This document shows positions 61,480 to 64,000 of a stretch of DNA of 64,000 nt, piece after piece. How positions within the stretch are numbered: position 1 is the stretch's first letter; every line of letters starts with the position of its first letter. The stretch is from Apostichopus japonicus. Taxonomy: Eukaryota > Echinodermata > Holothuroidea > Aspidochirotida > Stichopodidae. The stretch is from assembly GCF_037975245.1 (NCBI RefSeq), contig NC_092568.1, positions 31,201,501-31,265,500 on the forward strand. Direction: 5' to 3'. Below the pieces are notes generated by a model. It did not search any database. It had not been told where the DNA came from and was given only the letters and a program-made list of their open reading frames with translations. The translations under genes were made by a program, and so were the position numbers.

Positions 61480-63600
61480 AAAATAATTAAAAGAAAGAAA
61501 AAAAGGAAAAATATATTGTAGCATTATGAACGTGCGAGGAGGAAAAAACAAAAGTTCTTGCCAAAATTACTAATTTAAGTTTTGGAAAAACTGCAAACAA
61601 TATTATTCTCTTACTTACCCTGCTAACAACCTACAACCGGCGGCATAAGCCAGTATTCCAATTCTTGACAAGCAATAATGTGCATACAAGACGTGCAGTA
61701 TTAAAACCCTTTGAGTTTTTTTCTCAGGTGGTGCGAGGGAATATTGTTTATGTTACCCTTGAGAGGAACCGGAAAGGTTCCACCTTCCACCTTCCACCTT
61801 ATCGGATCAATAATTTTATCGATCATATATCAAGAAAAATAACGCCATCTCACTTAATGCAGGAAAGGAAGTAGGAAGAATTACATAAGCTTGTAATATG
61901 TATAAGGTAAACGTTGTTAGCAAATACATCATTGAAGGAATCCATGTTAACAGGTGTTGAGTTGTAAATGCTGCTGTAATCTTGTGTAGTGTCGAACCTT
62001 TTGGTATGCATAGTTACCTATGACTAAATGAGCTTACTCAGTCGCTAATATATTTGTACTCAGACTTGTATTTATATGTTATTTTGAATGATTGACAAAA
62101 GAAAAAGGTTGGAAAATATGGAACCTTGGACAACCTTCTGCTTCTGCTGTAGTTTACAGTACGCACGTGATATTGAGCAAGAGGCTAAAAATTTTTTTTT
62201 TTACAAAGTATGAAAATAACTAGTATTTATTACTAATGTTATGTGATTAATCCTAACTGAATGATTAATGTTCAGTGTTAATCGAGGAACACAAACTTTG
62301 AGCACAATTATTTTTAAATTGCATTGCATTTGATTGCAACACCGTATACAATCGGGACTTAATATTAGGCTATGTTGTGACCTTGATATTATACAGGCTT
62401 AAATCCTTGATATAGGCAGATTCAAACACAGTCTTGTGGTGTGTTAGGTTTACTTTAGTTTGTTGACTTAACACTCCAAAATCAAAGTGACAAGAATACA
62501 AACCCAATAAAAGAAATAACAGAAGGAAGTAAAGTCTAGGTTATATTGCAGGCTATTGCTTATTACATACGGAATTGAGTGCCTCATAACTAAGGGAGGG
62601 TGTATACAGCGTAGTCTTTCAGTATAAGGTCACACGTACTAGCATGTCAATACAGCCTACGCTATAAGGTTTAACTCCAAATTTGTTTGATGAAAATTGA
62701 CGGAACATAAACGAATAGTATTGCCAAAAAACAAAATTAAAATATCCAAAATCAACATAAATCGTTGCTTGTGGTAACTTGCAAATTACGTCGCTAGAAT
62801 TTAGATCAACCTGTATACGATTGGACCCATATAGTGCGTTCATGGACATCTAAATATGATACCTTTTGGAAAATCATAACGTCTCGCTGTCACTTCATTC
62901 GAAACTACATGAAAACTTATACGCTTCAATCTCGACACTTAAACTACATAGCATTAAATGATATGATATCTTTTACGTTGAAGAAGGAAGCCTATATTAA
63001 ATACTAAACGAAAATTCTAAACGAAAATTCTAAACGAACGCGTGAAGAAATTTGTCGTTGAACTTACCAAAATTTCTTGATATGGTATAAATTTTTCTAT
63101 AGTCTTGATACCTCAAACGTATTCGCTTAAATGTGAAAACAGTTGTGATAAGAGAATTTGCTATAACCTGTGTAGCAAAGACGGTTGAACGAACAAACAC
63201 AAAAGTCAAGTAAGTATATGCAGGCAGACTGACACAAATAAACAAGAATTGTCGCAGCCGCGGTTTGTATATTGGGTATATTCATATATACTTCGACGTA
63301 TGTAAGATATTTGTCTGCGCTTCCTGGGCTTGTAGGCTATTGGAGGTATATATGCGATAGACTTAACGCTGTCTATCACCTTTATATATATAGGCCTATA
63401 TATATGTAGGCCTAGATATATATACCTATTGTGTTGGCCGTTAAAGGCGTATAGGTGATATCCATGCACTTGAGTCTTAGGAAATATTAAAGAATGACAA
63501 TACTTCATTACTATCCTATGTACTAAGGCCCACAGCTACATTGTAATAGCTAGGCTATACAACAGTTTCTACGGCCGGGATAACTTGGTTTCTTCCCGTA
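61480..63600. other. Intergenic, no gene seen
   Basis: AT-rich flank upstream of the LINE ORF2. No ORF1-like coding or other gene was found. Confidence 0.45.
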
Positions 63601-63603
63601 ACC

Positions 63604-63810
63604 ATGACAACTGACGACACATTCCAGCAAGTTTCAAACGCGTCTATTCAAATAGATACAAATGAGATGACCAGCAAGTGCTGCAGCTATTGTGTTTATC
63701 CACAAGGAGATGCGTCCAAAGCCGTGTCCTGCGATTTCTGTAGAGTGAACTACCATGTCCCTTTGTGCTGTCCCCTTTCGAAGGGAATGGTGATGCACAC
63801 CCGACGATGA
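63604..63810 (+). CDS. Small PHD-like Cys/His ORF
   Basis: 68 codons, starting in a good context (GTAACCATGA). Residues 26-56 read CCSYC, then SCDFCRVNYHVPLCC: two CXXC pairs, a His and a further CC, close to a PHD zinc finger. Such fingers are found in chromatin proteins and in ORF1 of several non-LTR retrotransposons. The frame stops soon after, so this is either a first exon or a fragment. Antisense ORFs are treated as shadows. Confidence 0.35.
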   Translation: MTTDDTFQQVSNASIQIDTNEMTSKCCSYCVYPQGDASKAVSCDFCRVNYHVPLCCPLSKGMVMHTRR

Positions 63811-64000
63811 TCACACAGTCACAGTCCCGATGCAAGGGGACTGGGGCTGAGAGCGTATCAGTCGGTAGTTTGGTTTTCGTGCCCAGGTTCTTTCTTGGGC
63901 GACTTTCTCTTAAAACGTACCCTTTGTGCTGGCCTTGAAAAACCTCCAACCAAAGGAGCGAAATCAAGATGGTTTTGCCAACCGTGCTTAAGGCTACCAA

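Overview
The window is animal nuclear DNA. It has genes with short exons and GT-AG introns, long intergenic stretches, many TA microsatellites, and dense nested transposable elements. The coding genes are two tandem organic-anion-transporter (OATP/SLCO) genes and the 5' end of an unrecognised gene, all on the minus strand. The repeat style and the SLCO expansion suggest a marine invertebrate deuterostome, most likely an echinoderm such as a sea cucumber. That assignment is an inference from style, not from a marker gene.

Layout. 1-4.0 kb: first two coding exons of an unrecognised minus-strand gene that runs off the left edge. 4.1-9.2 kb: intergenic DNA with a TATA-like site, a foldback element and small tandem repeats. 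9278-18618: SLCO gene A, nine coding exons, 689 codons, each junction placed by GT-AG sites and matching phase. 18.7-46.3 kb: a transposon graveyard holding a foldback element with tandem-repeat arms (21116-21850), a hAT-type element (25263-33029) that itself carries a 7.4-kb insertion with an 8-bp target duplication, a decayed spliced Ty3/gypsy-type integrase gene inside that insertion, several further MITEs with 8-bp duplications, and a 3.6-kb palindrome (38645-42227) containing a perfect 78-bp hairpin. 46347-54910: SLCO gene B, eight coding exons, 659 codons. Its second intron holds a 1.7-kb transposon and a tRNA-derived SINE. 56826-61471: a decayed L1/Tx1-like LINE on the minus strand, interrupted by a TA-rich block with a tRNA-like SINE. 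63604-63810: a PHD-like Cys/His ORF near the right edge.

The two SLCO genes share intron positions and phases, and two internal exons have identical lengths (165 and 65 bp), so they are paralogues from a tandem duplication. They differ by one intron: A exons 4 and 5 correspond to the single B exon 4. Both have the family's conserved GAWWLGY signature, a Cys-rich Kazal-like extracellular loop, and a very short final exon.

The most unusual features are the nested hAT/integrase structure, where an unoccupied related copy at 35030-35413 shows the pre-insertion site, and the palindromic complexes between the two transporter genes.
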